Source: an uncultured Clostridia bacterium
GTDB taxonomy: Bacteria; Bacillota; Clostridia; UBA1381
Length of the DNA: 8,055 bases
NCBI GenBank assembly: GCA_945948775.1
Contig: CAMFCK010000027.1
Location: 1-8,055, forward strand
Direction of reading: 5' to 3'
Shown here one piece after another: positions 1 through 6,746 of this stretch. The notes under the pieces are model-generated. The model had not been told where the DNA came from. It saw nothing but the letters and a program-made list of their open reading frames with translations, and searched no databases. Every line of letters starts with the position of its first letter. Position 1 is the first letter of the stretch. A program made the translations under genes and the position numbers.

Positions 1-88
1 TTCTTGTGCCAAAGTATTTATCGCAATAGGTATTGCATGCGTCTGTTACCAAGGTCTGCGGTATTTCGCCCGGTGTATAATCGGCATA
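1..88 (-). repeat. Second copy of module-header direct repeat (partner at 892-979)
   Basis: Bases 1-88 match 892-979 at 81 of 88 positions, and the first 55 bases are identical. The offset is 891 bp, exactly 297 codons, so the repeat is in frame within the secreted protein. It encodes the header with PGE-PQTLVTDACNTYC. The copy is cut by the window edge, so the full repeat length is unknown. Confidence 0.9.
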
Positions 89-1072
89 TGGTTGCTGACC
101 CAAAACTGTAAATGCCGCTCCCTTGTACATCCCGCCATTAAGTTCGCTCTTTGCCAACAGGTAGTATGTACCGGCAGGAATGCTGTTGTCTATTGTAACT
201 GTTGCGCTTGCTGTGTCGTCGCTTACAGCGATTGGCATATCAACCGCAGCGGATCTGTCTTCGTTTACAACCGTCCAAGTAAAGTTCTGCGCCAATCCGC
301 CCCTTGTTCCTATCTGGTTTACCACCTCTGCCGTCGCTGTAACACTGCCGCCCTCCGATACTGTCGAGTTGCTTATTGTGTTGTGGATATCATATGCAAT
401 CTCTTCATTGAAGTATACTGCCAAATCCTCTGCCTTTGTTCCACAGTTTACTGCAAATTTTGCATCACTTGCCGTACCTTGTGGAAAACCGATATATATA
501 TCATTTACTATACCTTGTTCTCCGGCTTCCCAGCCCTTCGGAAGTACGAATGTACCCTTTACTTCCGTCCAATCCTTTCCGATTTCCACTCCTCCTTCGG
601 GGCATCCAATCGGATACAAGTGCTGGTAATTGGGACCATAGGAATTCATTGACATACCAAGCTTTACATTTTCTGCTGTGCCGGATGTATTCTTTACCTT
701 TAATGCTAAAACATAATTCTTTCCGCCTTGCATCTTTGTAAACAAACCGTCATTATTGAAAATCAAGCCTTCATATGCTACTACTCCGGGCCAAGACATT
801 TGTATTGCGCCGTCTAACGATTTATCTACATAATATTCTCTTGTGTGAATACCGTCTATGCTCTTGTAACTGCTGTTAACACTTTCCGATGTTCTTGTGC
901 CAAAGTATTTATCGCAATAGGTATTGCATGCGTCTGTTACCAAGGTTTGCGGCATTTCGCCCGGTACATAGTCAGAATAGTCTTCTGCCGCCGATACGGG
1001 AAATCCCGAAAAAGCAGCTGTGAGCATTGTTACCGCCATACCTAATGACAGTAATTTTTTAATTTTGTTCAT
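1..1072 (-). CDS. Secreted modular protein with repeated jelly-roll/Ig-like modules (C-terminus beyond window)
   Basis: The minus-strand frame is open from the ATG at 1072 to the left edge, giving 357 residues and no stop, so the gene is partial at its 3' end. Seen: residues 1-29 are a typical signal peptide (MNKIKK basic start, hydrophobic core, VSAA before the likely cleavage site), so the product is exported. Residues 34-60 form a header with PGEMPQTL and a CxxxC motif (C49, C53). Residues about 75-225 are beta-rich with a pattern like carbohydrate-binding jelly-roll domains (YVLALKVKNTSG, then W..VKGTFVLP, then a final DLAVYFNE strand). Residues about 232-325 look Ig-like (STVSEGGSVTATAEVVNQ to GTYYLLAKSE). 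Residues 331-357 restart the header, so a second module begins exactly 297 residues after the first. The start is supported by a very strong ribosome binding site. It lies 23 nt after the acyltransferase-like gene. Carbohydrate binding is inferred from fold pattern and context; no catalytic domain or cell-wall anchor is visible in this part. Confidence 0.85.
   Translation of the reverse strand, partial: MNKIKKLLSLGMAVTMLTAAFSGFPVSAAEDYSDYVPGEMPQTLVTDACNTYCDKYFGTRTSESVNSSYKSIDGIHTREYYVDKSLDGAIQMSWPGVVAYEGLIFNNDGLFTKMQGGKNYVLALKVKNTSGTAENVKLGMSMNSYGPNYQHLYPIGCPEGGVEIGKDWTEVKGTFVLPKGWEAGEQGIVNDIYIGFPQGTASDAKFAVNCGTKAEDLAVYFNEEIAYDIHNTISNSTVSEGGSVTATAEVVNQIGTRGGLAQNFTWTVVNEDRSAAVDMPIAVSDDTASATVTIDNSIPAGTYYLLAKSELNGGMYKGAAFTVLGQQPYADYTPGEIPQTLVTDACNTYCDKYFGTR
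892..979 (-). repeat. First copy of module-header direct repeat (partner at 1-88)
   Basis: This is the first header copy, just after the signal peptide of the secreted protein. It differs from the copy at 1-88 at seven positions, all at the signal-peptide-proximal end. The segment coding DACNTYCDKYFGT is unchanged at DNA level. The lack of even synonymous differences there suggests recent duplication or gene conversion. Confidence 0.9.
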
Positions 1073-1076
1073 TTTT

Positions 1077-1086
1077 CTCCTCCTCC
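1077..1086 (-). promoter_or_regulatory. Strong ribosome binding site of the secreted protein gene
   Basis: On the minus strand the sequence is AAAAGGAGGAGGAGAAAAATG, with overlapping GGAGG cores and a 4-nt A spacer after the last G (the middle core sits farther back). It is the strongest Shine-Dalgarno in the window and fixes the start at 1072. Confidence 0.85.
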
Positions 1087-1095
1087 TTTTATCTT

Positions 1096-1911
1096 TTAAT
1101 TAAATTTACCTTTATCTATTATACCCCGTGTACAATGAAATTCCTCGCCATGCAATGCCGCATTTCTTATTATTTCGCTGAATCCTTTTCCTGCTTCAAG
1201 CCTTGCCAAATCCGCCCTCTTTATATCCCATCTGAAAACATATCTGAGAATGTCATCTGAAATATCCTGCGATACAGGCGTGTACAGGCTCTGAAACTTT
1301 AATATATTAGATTCAGGCGGCAGATATTTTTTTAATGTTTCATCAAGCAGCCATGAGTGACAGGTAAAATATCTGTACTTAAATTCCGGAAAATACCTAT
1401 CAAAAAATTCTTTTGCCTGTATAAACGAGTCTATACACTGCTGTCTGTAAAGAGGACCTATGGCAGGAATGTGCACATCTAAAATATTTTCGCCGAGCAT
1501 TATTTCGTTCTTTGCATCTTCAAAATCCGCCTTATGCATACAAAACTGCAGTCGTCCAATTTGAAACAGCCTAAAAGACAAAGCATGTGTAAGCCATAAA
1601 AGCTCTTCCTGACATAAATAACCCCTCAGCTCTGTCCATGTCTTTGTCCAGAGCACAATATCCTGCGCAGTGCTGTCAAAAATTTCTTGAGGAATGGATT
1701 TTTCAGCGTATTTTTCACTTAATTCCTCAAGGAAATACAACTGCATAAGGAAATTTTTACGTCCGTTTGTGCTGTTTTTTGCGTAGTCGTAAGGTCTCAC
1801 ATTCTCATCAATTTGTTCTTCTTTAAGAAGCTGATAAAACTCATCATCATATTCATGGGGAAAACCAAGTTTTCTATACCATTTCTCAACAATTGCTTTC
1901 CCTTGCTTCAT
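1096..1911 (-). CDS. GNAT-like acyltransferase domain protein (NAT_N/GNAT_C type), function unknown
   Basis: The protein has 271 residues, no signal peptide and no membrane segment, so it is probably cytoplasmic. Recognisable stretches are RLFQIGRLQF (about 114-123), LDVHIPA (144-150), FTCHSWLLD (182-190) and LPPESNILKFQ (197-207). I associate these with proteins annotated as acyltransferase domain-containing, which have an N-terminal helical NAT_N-like half and a GNAT-like C-terminal half. This assignment is from memory of family motifs and was not searched. The N-terminal half is charged and helical; the conserved block runs from about residue 110 to the C-terminus. No substrate can be read from the sequence. 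The gene starts 7 nt after the GH2 stop, and the weak GAGAG-type ribosome site lies at the end of the GH2 gene, so translation is probably coupled to it. Its place after a sugar hydrolase suggests a role linked to the imported glycan or its products, but that is inference. Confidence 0.75.
   Translation of the reverse strand: MKQGKAIVEKWYRKLGFPHEYDDEFYQLLKEEQIDENVRPYDYAKNSTNGRKNFLMQLYFLEELSEKYAEKSIPQEIFDSTAQDIVLWTKTWTELRGYLCQEELLWLTHALSFRLFQIGRLQFCMHKADFEDAKNEIMLGENILDVHIPAIGPLYRQQCIDSFIQAKEFFDRYFPEFKYRYFTCHSWLLDETLKKYLPPESNILKFQSLYTPVSQDISDDILRYVFRWDIKRADLARLEAGKGFSEIIRNAALHGEEFHCTRGIIDKGKFN
1118..1123 (-). promoter_or_regulatory. Possible internal -10 element before the secreted protein gene
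   Basis: A perfect TATAAT lies on the minus strand inside the last codons of the acyltransferase-like gene, 45 nt upstream of the ATG at 1072. No good -35 hexamer sits 16-18 nt upstream (the sequence there is about GAGGAA) and there is no extended TGn. It could give the secreted protein extra expression, but a chance match in AT-rich coding DNA is equally plausible. Confidence 0.25.
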
Positions 1912-1918
1912 AACACTC

Positions 1919-4741
1919 TCATTCCTCGCTAAGTATTTCTTTTAGAAAATGCTTTGCCACAGGATTCTCAAGTCTTAAATCGACTGTGCAAATCACATAT
2001 CTTTTACCCTGATAGATTTTCTCTGCGCAAACAAGAGCCTGCGACCACCTGCCGCTGTCATCCTTGTTGCCGCTTACCAGTATTGGCGTAAAGCCGTCTG
2101 CCGTAAATGTCTTTTCCGCTATCGGTGTAATCATATCCTCAGCCTCGTTGTACCAGTAGGCAAAATCCTTATGTCTGAAGCTTGCCGCTGCCGGGTGTGA
2201 TGTTTTTCTTGATACGAAATTGACCGGCAGCATTCCGCATGCCTTTACCTCTACCCTTTCCCCTGCAATTTCAGTAATTCCAACATCGGGATTTATGAAT
2301 ATCACATTTGGATTTTCAGGGATTTGTACATCTTCAAAAACCTCAACATCTATACTGTTTTCGGATAATATTCTGCCCTCCATAGTAAGAAGTGCCCTCA
2401 AACGCAGCATTTCTCGCCCTTTTACTCCGCTTATTGAAAAAACAGCATCGCTGACATACTCCGCCGTACAGTCTTTCAGCACTACCGGCTTTCTTCCTGT
2501 CATAATAAGCTTATCCCGACGATATAATTCATAAACAGCCTCTGCTGCGCCTGTCTGATTGGTGTCATTGCACACAAATGTTTCAATCCTTATTTGCTCA
2601 TTCTCAAAATAGGTAAATCTGTCAGTTCTTAAGCTTAACAAAACAGGCGAAAGTGCGTCTCTGTATGCAAAATATGCAGGCTTCGGCATACGAACACAGT
2701 CCATTATCGCCTTCATCCATCCGCTCGGCCATGCGTCTATAAATAAATGAATAGCGCTCGAAACCATTCTGTTATCTCTTCTGAAAGCCTCTGTCATTAT
2801 TTTGGTGGCAAATCTTTGATGTTCCCGGCTCTCGCGCACCCAATCCTCCATTGTTTCCTGTGTGTCGTAAAAAAATCTGTGAAAGTCCTGAGTCTGAGCC
2901 CTTACAATGTTCCCCGGGCTAAACGGCTCCTTGATCCATTCTTTCGGATAATAACTGCGCATAACCTCGCAGCTGTCCAAGCCTTCGGTTCCGTATTCTC
3001 CGCAGCCGTAATACCAGTTCGGCTTAACAGGAATCCAATACCCCTTATTGAGTCTTCCTATCTCAATACCATGACTGTTATACCACATCGGGTAGCAATG
3101 ATTATCCGGCATACTGTCTGTCGGAGGATCATAATCGCCATCGACATGCTTTATCACACGCTCCGGATTATGTAATTTTACAACCGTATCGCACATTCCG
3201 AAAAACTGCTCAAGCTCGTTTCTTTCAAGATGTCTGTGCGGTTCATTCATAGCGTTCGGAAAAGGCTCATTTATATATGAAATAATTACATTGCAGGGAT
3301 GGGAGCGCACCATTCTTTCCATTTCCTCAGCCTGTCTTATTCCCTCGCATATTTTGGTTCTTCTCATACATCCGAATAAAGGCAAATCCGTCTGAGTCAT
3401 AATACCCAATTTATCACAGTATTCATAAACCTCATCTTGTACCGGTCTTTGAGTCAGCCGAAGAAAATTCATATTGCACAGTTTTGCAAGCAGAATATCG
3501 TCAATTAACTGCCCAATATCATTGCGCATAACATCCTGCTGCTCAAAGCCCATCGTATTTGCGCCTCTTAATCGGATTTTTCTGCCGTTTAAGTAAAACA
3601 TACCCTTCATATCGGAGCTTACATCCTGAGTGAAGCTTCTCATTCCAAAGCTGCACTTTTTAGTATCGTGTACCTTCTCGTCCGTCATGATGCTGACCTG
3701 CAATTGGTATAGATACGGGGTATCAATCTCCCATGTCTTAAACTCACTGATTTCTATAGGTATTTTATAGACATTTATTCCGTGCTTTGCCGGCATCGGA
3801 ATATCACATCCTAGTCTGCCCTGCATTTCAGCTGCTGTTAAAGAATCGCACATCCCAACAGTTTCCGCTGTATGCGGTATAAATATTGCATTCTCACATA
3901 CGGTTTGCAAAAAATTCTGACCGTAAATCGAATATTTGATTTTTACCTCAACGGGCAGATAGGTTACGTTGTTTACCTCAAGCCAAAGCTCGGCACGGTT
4001 TTGCTCCGGCAATGGGCGAACATAAGTATTACTTATATGAAGCTTATTGCGTTCTTCAATATAACCCTTTCCGCAAAGTCCCATGCCTGCAGGGCAATGA
4101 TGCCAACCGTCTTGTGCATCATCCCATCCGGGACCTGTTGCTGCATAAAGCTTATCACCCTCAATTATTTCAATGTCCGAATCATTTCCATTAAATACAT
4201 AATCATTATAAAGCTCTATTCTCAGCTTATTTACGCCATCGCATATGCTTGCTGTAATATCAAACTCAAATGGAGCAAAAAATCCCTCATGTGTTCCGAC
4301 ACATCTGTTGTTCACATATACTACCGCATAATAATCTGCGCTGTCAAAACAAAGGTAATACACCTTGTCAGCCTTAATGGTTGCCGAAAACTCGGCTTCA
4401 TACACTTTAAGCTTATTGCCTATCGGACCGCAATAATGCGGCAACGTGATTTTTTGCGAGCCGTCAAGCAAAAAATCTGTTATATAAAGTTTTTTGCTGT
4501 ATGTATTGCACTCCGGAGCAAGATCCCTTAAAAAATCAGCCATTCTGTCTTTCAGACTTTTAAGCTCAAGCTTCAGTTCGTCAGCAGTTGTGCTTTTTAA
4601 AAGTTGCGGCAAAGCCTCGGTCTCAGCATATTCCAAAACACATTCATCTTTTTTATGCACCTTCGGCTTTGGCTCTTCCAGCAGTTCAGAATTACCGCCA
4701 ATGCCCTTTGCGGCAATCTCCGCAAAAACATCTTTACCCAT
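1919..4741 (-). CDS. Glycoside hydrolase family 2 enzyme, cytoplasmic, substrate unknown
   Basis: The protein has 940 residues and starts with a hydrophilic N-terminus without a signal peptide. Domain order: leader 1-80; sugar-binding jelly roll about 85-185; Ig-like domain about 232-372, ending in FGMRSF; TIM barrel from about 380 (FYLNGRKIRLRGANTMG) to about 695; and a long C-terminal extension of about 240 residues of beta-rich character. The acid/base is E492 in SYINEPFPN and the nucleophile is E582 in GCGEYGTEG. Their 90-residue spacing fits the family (E413 and E504 in E. coli beta-glucuronidase). The usual R-x-S-H-Y-P strand is replaced by RLTQRP (428-433). The NxK acid-sugar motif of true beta-glucuronidases is not present where expected (WMK at 675-677), so glucuronidase activity is unlikely. 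It should be a retaining exo-glycosidase, for example on beta-galactosides or a related sugar, acting on oligosaccharides imported by the adjacent transporter. A GGAGG site 10 nt upstream supports the start at 4741. Confidence 0.92.
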   Translation of the reverse strand: MGKDVFAEIAAKGIGGNSELLEEPKPKVHKKDECVLEYAETEALPQLLKSTTADELKLELKSLKDRMADFLRDLAPECNTYSKKLYITDFLLDGSQKITLPHYCGPIGNKLKVYEAEFSATIKADKVYYLCFDSADYYAVVYVNNRCVGTHEGFFAPFEFDITASICDGVNKLRIELYNDYVFNGNDSDIEIIEGDKLYAATGPGWDDAQDGWHHCPAGMGLCGKGYIEERNKLHISNTYVRPLPEQNRAELWLEVNNVTYLPVEVKIKYSIYGQNFLQTVCENAIFIPHTAETVGMCDSLTAAEMQGRLGCDIPMPAKHGINVYKIPIEISEFKTWEIDTPYLYQLQVSIMTDEKVHDTKKCSFGMRSFTQDVSSDMKGMFYLNGRKIRLRGANTMGFEQQDVMRNDIGQLIDDILLAKLCNMNFLRLTQRPVQDEVYEYCDKLGIMTQTDLPLFGCMRRTKICEGIRQAEEMERMVRSHPCNVIISYINEPFPNAMNEPHRHLERNELEQFFGMCDTVVKLHNPERVIKHVDGDYDPPTDSMPDNHCYPMWYNSHGIEIGRLNKGYWIPVKPNWYYGCGEYGTEGLDSCEVMRSYYPKEWIKEPFSPGNIVRAQTQDFHRFFYDTQETMEDWVRESREHQRFATKIMTEAFRRDNRMVSSAIHLFIDAWPSGWMKAIMDCVRMPKPAYFAYRDALSPVLLSLRTDRFTYFENEQIRIETFVCNDTNQTGAAEAVYELYRRDKLIMTGRKPVVLKDCTAEYVSDAVFSISGVKGREMLRLRALLTMEGRILSENSIDVEVFEDVQIPENPNVIFINPDVGITEIAGERVEVKACGMLPVNFVSRKTSHPAAASFRHKDFAYWYNEAEDMITPIAEKTFTADGFTPILVSGNKDDSGRWSQALVCAEKIYQGKRYVICTVDLRLENPVAKHFLKEILSEE

Positions 4742-4751
4742 TTAATTAATA

Positions 4752-4756
4752 CCTCC
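4752..4756 (-). promoter_or_regulatory. Ribosome binding site of the GH2 gene
   Basis: GGAGG sits in the 50-nt gap after permease 2, 10 nt before the ATG at 4741. The spacing is slightly long but no better start is present. The gap shows no terminator hairpin, so GH2 is probably read with the transporter genes. Confidence 0.7.
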
Positions 4757-4791
4757 GTAGTCTGAAAAACATCGAACATATCATACCGTTA

Positions 4792-5670
4792 TTAACCTTT
4801 TACCGCGCCGACAGTAAGACCTTTTACGAAGTATTTCTGGAAGAACGGGAATACTATAAGCGCAGGTCCGGCTGCCACTACAGCCATCGCCATACGCACT
4901 GTTTCTGTCGGAATATCCTGATTCCCCGTCATCGAGGCTGCCATCTTGTTCTGTTTTATGATATTTATGTTCTCCATTATAGATTGCAGCAAATATTGCA
5001 GGCTGTATAGCTTTTCATCAGTTATATATATAAGCGCAGTGTTCCAGTCGTTCCAGCTGTTCAGGAAAGTGAACAGCGCCACAGTTGCCAGCACCGGCTT
5101 TGACAGCGGCATTATAATACCAAACAGTATATTGTATTCAGAGGCACCGTCAATTGTTGCCGATTCGATTATTGATTCCGGCACGCCCTTAAAGAAAGTT
5201 CTTATCATAAATACATACCATGGATTGACAAGCATCGGCAGTATATAAACCCATATTGTATTGCTCAGATGCAAATATTTTGCCACTACTATATATGTAG
5301 GTACAAGCCCTCCGTTAAAAAGCATTGTGAAATAAAGGTAAAAGTTCATTGCATTTCTTCCGCGGAGCCTGTTCCTTGTAAGCGGATATGCAATCATCGC
5401 CATAAGCAATACGTTGAGTATCATTGTTATTACCGAATATACAATTGTTACTCCATAAGCTCTGAATATCTGCTCAGTATTCTTGAACACATACTTATAC
5501 GCCGAAAAATCAATAGGATTCGGCACTATCTGATACCCTTTTGCCGCAAGCACTCCGGGATCGGACAAAGACGCACTCAGCAGCAGCCAGAACGGGAAAA
5601 TTATAATCAGGCACAACATTGAAAATATTATACCAATCATTAACTGAACTAATTTATTCTTTTTCTGCAT
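4792..5670 (-). CDS. ABC transporter permease, LplC/YtcP type (carbohydrate uptake)
   Basis: The protein has 292 residues, the normal length for this family. It is an inner-membrane permease of the CUT1 class. Hydrophobic segments lie at about 10-33, 74-96, 108-130, 138-158, 185-205 and 258-277. The EAA loop that contacts the ATPase is at about 169-189 (ESATIDGASEYN followed by IIMPLSKP). The C-terminus FPFFQKYFVKGLTVGAVKG is the hallmark ending of this permease type. It pairs with the permease encoded just upstream to form the channel for a sugar or oligosaccharide delivered by the binding protein. Its ribosome binding site overlaps the stop codon of permease 1, which suggests translational coupling and equal amounts of the two subunits. 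The family is secure; the substrate is not determined. Confidence 0.95.
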   Translation of the reverse strand: MQKKNKLVQLMIGIIFSMLCLIIIFPFWLLLSASLSDPGVLAAKGYQIVPNPIDFSAYKYVFKNTEQIFRAYGVTIVYSVITMILNVLLMAMIAYPLTRNRLRGRNAMNFYLYFTMLFNGGLVPTYIVVAKYLHLSNTIWVYILPMLVNPWYVFMIRTFFKGVPESIIESATIDGASEYNILFGIIMPLSKPVLATVALFTFLNSWNDWNTALIYITDEKLYSLQYLLQSIMENINIIKQNKMAASMTGNQDIPTETVRMAMAVVAAGPALIVFPFFQKYFVKGLTVGAVKG

Positions 5671-5678
5671 AGCTTTTT

Positions 5679-5686
5679 CTCCCTTT
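5679..5686 (-). promoter_or_regulatory. Ribosome binding site of permease 2, overlapping the stop of permease 1
   Basis: AAAGGGAG lies 8 nt before the ATG at 5670, and its first bases are part of the TAA stop of permease 1 (5685-5687). Ribosomes finishing permease 1 are therefore placed directly at the next start. Confidence 0.75.
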
Positions 5687-6647
5687 AAAACAGAGCCATA
5701 TCCGGATCTATCTTTTTCGCGGTCCAGTTGGTCAGAATTACCAATACCATTCCTACTACCGACTGAAGCAGACCAACTGCCGTTGTTAATCCATAGGAGT
5801 TGCCGGTGGTTGTCTCTCTGAATGTTCTGAATATGTATGTATCGATTACGTTTGTTGTTTCATACAAATTTCCGCTTGCCCCATCCTGAGTAACAGTATA
5901 AAACAGTCCAAAATCAGCACGGAATATATTTCCTATTTTAAGTATTGTAAGTATTGATATTAACGGTATCAGTGTCGGCAGCACAACATGGATTGTTCGC
6001 TTCACCTTATTTGCTCCGTCTATTTCCGAGGCTTCTATCAGCGAGCTGTCTATTCCCATCAATGCAGCGTAATATACTACCGAGTCCATACCAACATTTT
6101 TCCATACATATGTTAATGTGAGTATAACATACCATGCCTTCGGTTTTGAATACCAGTCTATTCCTTGAATACCGAATAATGACAGTATCTGGTTAAGATA
6201 TCCGTAGTTGGAATTTAATATTGCGTATACCATGTACGCTACTATTACCCATGACATAAAAAACGGGGTTATCAGTATCGTCTGATATATCTTAGTTGCC
6301 ATTCTGCTTTTCACTTCAAACAGGAGAATAGCTACTAATAACGAGGATAATGTTCCAAATAATATAAACAAGAAGTTATTGAAAAGTGTGTTTCTAACAA
6401 GTTGTACGAATACATTTGATTTGAAGAAATATTCAAAATTGGATAAACCAACCCATTGACTGCCTAATATCCCAAGATTAAATTTATAGTCCTTAAATGC
6501 TATCAATGTACCGCCCATCGGTAAATACTTAAATATGAATACTGTTAATAACGGCAGAATACACATCGAATAAAGCTGAATATCGCTTGATGTAAGCTTG
6601 TGTTTGTATTTCCTTTTTTTCGTTTGAACATTTAGTTTTGCTCTCAT
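5685..6647 (-). CDS. ABC transporter permease, LplB/YteP type (carbohydrate uptake)
   Basis: The protein has 320 residues, normal for the family. A basic N-terminal tail (KKRKYKHK, 10-17) precedes the first membrane segment at about 24-45. It is followed by the typical stretch GTLIAFKDYKFNLGILGSQW (46-65), where LplB-type proteins carry a conserved periplasm-facing loop. Further hydrophobic segments lie at about 88-111, 122-145, 171-195, 222-240 and 287-308. The EAA loop is at about 205-224 (EASEIDGANKVKRTIHVVLP). It forms a heterodimer with the permease encoded downstream. No ATPase gene is visible in the cluster; members of this class commonly use a shared MsmX-type ATPase encoded elsewhere. 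It follows the binding-protein gene after a 99-nt gap containing a hairpin. The substrate is unknown. Confidence 0.95.
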   Translation of the reverse strand: MRAKLNVQTKKRKYKHKLTSSDIQLYSMCILPLLTVFIFKYLPMGGTLIAFKDYKFNLGILGSQWVGLSNFEYFFKSNVFVQLVRNTLFNNFLFILFGTLSSLLVAILLFEVKSRMATKIYQTILITPFFMSWVIVAYMVYAILNSNYGYLNQILSLFGIQGIDWYSKPKAWYVILTLTYVWKNVGMDSVVYYAALMGIDSSLIEASEIDGANKVKRTIHVVLPTLIPLISILTILKIGNIFRADFGLFYTVTQDGASGNLYETTNVIDTYIFRTFRETTTGNSYGLTTAVGLLQSVVGMVLVILTNWTAKKIDPDMALF

Positions 6648-6654
6648 TTGAAAA

Positions 6655-6662
6655 TCCCTTTC
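6655..6662 (-). promoter_or_regulatory. Ribosome binding site of permease 1
   Basis: GAAAGGGA lies 7 nt before the ATG at 6647. The same eight bases occur in the 3' arm of the hairpin at 6694-6726, so the hairpin's 5' arm could in principle pair with this site instead. Confidence 0.7.
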
Positions 6663-6693
6663 ACCGGTAGACCCCAGTCATTTAATATCTTGT

Positions 6694-6726
6694 ATTATCT
6701 CCCTTTCATAAAGAAAGGGAGATAAT
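6694..6726 (-). promoter_or_regulatory. Perfect 14-bp intercistronic hairpin, no T-run
   Basis: The arms 6694-6707 and 6713-6726 are exact reverse complements around a 5-nt loop (6708-6712). In the transcript the stem begins 20 nt after the binding-protein stop codon. It is followed by ACAAGAT and not by a run of U, so it is a poor intrinsic terminator. Known for similar operons: a stable hairpin between binding-protein and permease genes protects the upstream mRNA from 3' decay or partly attenuates transcription, giving more binding protein than permease. That role here is inferred. The rest of the 99-nt gap holds only the permease ribosome site. Confidence 0.8.
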
Positions 6727-6746
6727 TGTCTTTGCTATTTATATTT

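Noticed and set aside
92..741. Several open plus-strand frames across the left end
   Set aside because: They are antisense to the continuous minus-strand frame of the secreted protein, which has a signal peptide, a strong ribosome site and an internal repeat. The plus-strand products are cysteine-rich and of low complexity, with no ribosome sites.
3872..4531. 219-codon plus-strand frame inside the GH2 gene
   Set aside because: It is the antisense of a well-supported GH2 sugar-binding region. Its product has no recognisable domain and no ribosome site.
1919..4741. Calling the GH2 enzyme uidA (beta-glucuronidase) or lacZ
   Set aside because: The glutamate contexts resemble glucuronidases, but the NxK motif is missing. 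The SHYP strand typical of lacZ-type enzymes is altered, so no gene symbol is justified.
4597..4779. 60-codon minus-strand frame overlapping the start of GH2
   Set aside because: It overlaps GH2 out of frame. The GGAGG site at 4752-4756 is better placed for the GH2 start, and the short product has no family features.
6661..6681. Six-codon mini-ORF (ATG to TGA) just before the permease 1 ribosome site
   Set aside because: Its stop abuts the ribosome site, which is suggestive of a leader peptide. It has no ribosome site at a useful distance and such short frames arise often by chance.
6694..6726. Hairpin as an intrinsic terminator ending the binding-protein transcript
   Set aside because: The stem is perfect but no U-run follows on the transcribed strand, and the permease genes downstream need the same transcript. 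An mRNA-stabilising or attenuating role fits better.
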